From positions 1-6,886 of the forward strand of contig JAPLOT010000223.1 in the NCBI GenBank assembly GCA_026400595.1: 6,886 bases of DNA. Direction: 5' to 3'. The notes under the pieces are model-generated. The model saw nothing but the letters and a program-made list of their open reading frames with translations, was not told the DNA's origin and did not search any database. Shown here one piece after another: positions 6,093-6,886 of the stretch. The position numbers were made by a program, and so were the translations under genes. Origin of the DNA: Alphaproteobacteria bacterium. Its GTDB lineage: Bacteria > Pseudomonadota > Alphaproteobacteria > Rhizobiales > Aestuariivirgaceae. Each line of letters starts with the position of its first letter. Within the stretch, counting starts at the first letter, position 1.

Positions 6093-6886
6093 TGCAGACG
6101 TCCTTCACCGCCGAACAGCTCGAGCAGCCGCGCATCGCGGAAGCCAACACGATCCTGCGGAAATGCGTGCATTGCGGCTTCTGCACCGCCACCTGCCCTA
6201 CCTATGTGCTGCTCGGCGACGAGCTCGACAGCCCGCGCGGCCGCATCTACCTGATCAAGAACATGCTCGAAACGGGTGGCCCGGCCACGGCCGAAACGGT
6301 GAAACACATCGACCGCTGTCTCTCCTGCCTGTCCTGTATGACCACCTGCCCGTCCGGCGTGAACTATATGCATCTCGTCGACGAGGCCCGCGCCCATGTG
6401 GAAGAGACCTACAGCCGGCCGCTGTTCGACCGCGCGCTCAGGGCCGTGCTCGCCTATGCCATGCCGCGGCCGCGGCTGTTCCGCCTGGCGCTGATCGCGG
6501 CCCGCATGGCGCGGCCGCTGCGACCCGTGGTGCAATCCTTCGGCGGCACCCGCATCGACGCGTTGCTGGGCCTCGTGCCCGCCGCGCTCCCCACGCCCGA
6601 GCGGTTCGTCCAGCCAGGCACCTATCCGGCTGCCGGCGAGAGGAAGGGCCGCGTTACGCTCCTCATGGGCTGCGTGCAGAGCGTGCTCGACCCCGGCATC
6701 AATGCCGCGACCATCCGCCTGCTGACGCGGCTTGGCATTGAGGTCGTGGTCTCGGGCGAGGAAGCCTGCTGCGGTTCGCTCACTCACCACATGGGCAAGG
6801 AGTCCGATGCGCTGGCCCGGGCAAGGCGCTCGGTCGACCAGTGGACCGCGGCCGGTGTCGATGCCGTGGTGATCACGGCATCGGGC
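6092..6886 (+). CDS. glcF: Glycolate oxidase iron-sulfur subunit GlcF (partial, cut by the right edge)
   Basis: The first 265 codons of what should be a protein of about 400-440 residues are present and remain open at the window end. Two complete 2[4Fe-4S]-type motifs are visible: CVHCGFCTATCP (Cys 25, 28, 31, 35) and CLSCLSCMTTCP (Cys 76, 79, 82, 86). A helical linker follows, then the first CCG domain with LMGCVQ (Cys194) and ACCGSLTHH (Cys226, Cys227). The second CCG domain would lie beyond the edge. GlcF passes electrons from the GlcD/GlcE flavins towards the membrane quinone pool. The start at 6092 overlaps the glcE stop by one base, and a GAGG lies 6 nt upstream. The truncation is due only to the window boundary; there is no internal stop or frameshift. 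Confidence 0.95.
   Translation, partial: MQTSFTAEQLEQPRIAEANTILRKCVHCGFCTATCPTYVLLGDELDSPRGRIYLIKNMLETGGPATAETVKHIDRCLSCLSCMTTCPSGVNYMHLVDEARAHVEETYSRPLFDRALRAVLAYAMPRPRLFRLALIAARMARPLRPVVQSFGGTRIDALLGLVPAALPTPERFVQPGTYPAAGERKGRVTLLMGCVQSVLDPGINAATIRLLTRLGIEVVVSGEEACCGSLTHHMGKESDALARARRSVDQWTAAGVDAVVITASG

Noticed and set aside
1..6886. tRNA or rRNA genes, CRISPR arrays, insertion sequences, attachment sites, toxin or phage genes, or a new defence system.
   Set aside because: Nearly the whole window is accounted for by recognisable metabolic genes with intact frames. The only gaps of any size (72 and 99 bp) hold no such elements, and no sharp change in base composition was seen.

Overview
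The window is a GC-rich stretch with the codon use of an alphaproteobacterium (many GGC, GCC, CTG and CGC codons). The protein sequences also fit that group, but I cannot name a genus. It is dense catabolic and respiratory chromosome: seven genes in two divergent clusters with about 99 bp between them, and no sign of mobile DNA, RNA genes or CRISPR.

Left cluster, minus strand, read from about 3351 down to 1. It starts with a small exported mono-haem cytochrome c (3351-2974). A 72-nt gap dominated by a long hairpin follows. Next come lutA, lutB and lutC, which overlap one another by a few bases, and then the first codons of a possible further gene that runs off the left edge. LutABC (also called LldEFG or YkgEFG) is the iron-sulfur, flavin-independent L-lactate oxidation complex that converts lactate to pyruvate in the cytoplasm.

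Right cluster, plus strand, from about 3451 to the right edge. It holds glcD, glcE and glcF, the two FAD-domain subunits and the iron-sulfur subunit of glycolate oxidase. These are joined by TGATG stop/start overlaps. glcF is cut by the window edge after 265 codons.

Together the clusters form a 2-hydroxy-acid utilisation locus. One arm would oxidise glycolate to glyoxylate and the other L-lactate to pyruvate, both passing electrons to the respiratory chain. The cytochrome c heading the lactate arm is a plausible accessory of that chain, but its signal peptide places it in the periplasm, so it cannot take electrons directly from cytosolic LutABC. No permease or regulator gene is in view. I found no previously undescribed system. 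The points most worth checking are the hairpin that occupies the lutA translation start region, the cytochrome/lut linkage, the shared divergent control region with a repeated GAAACGGA element, and the partial gene at the left edge.
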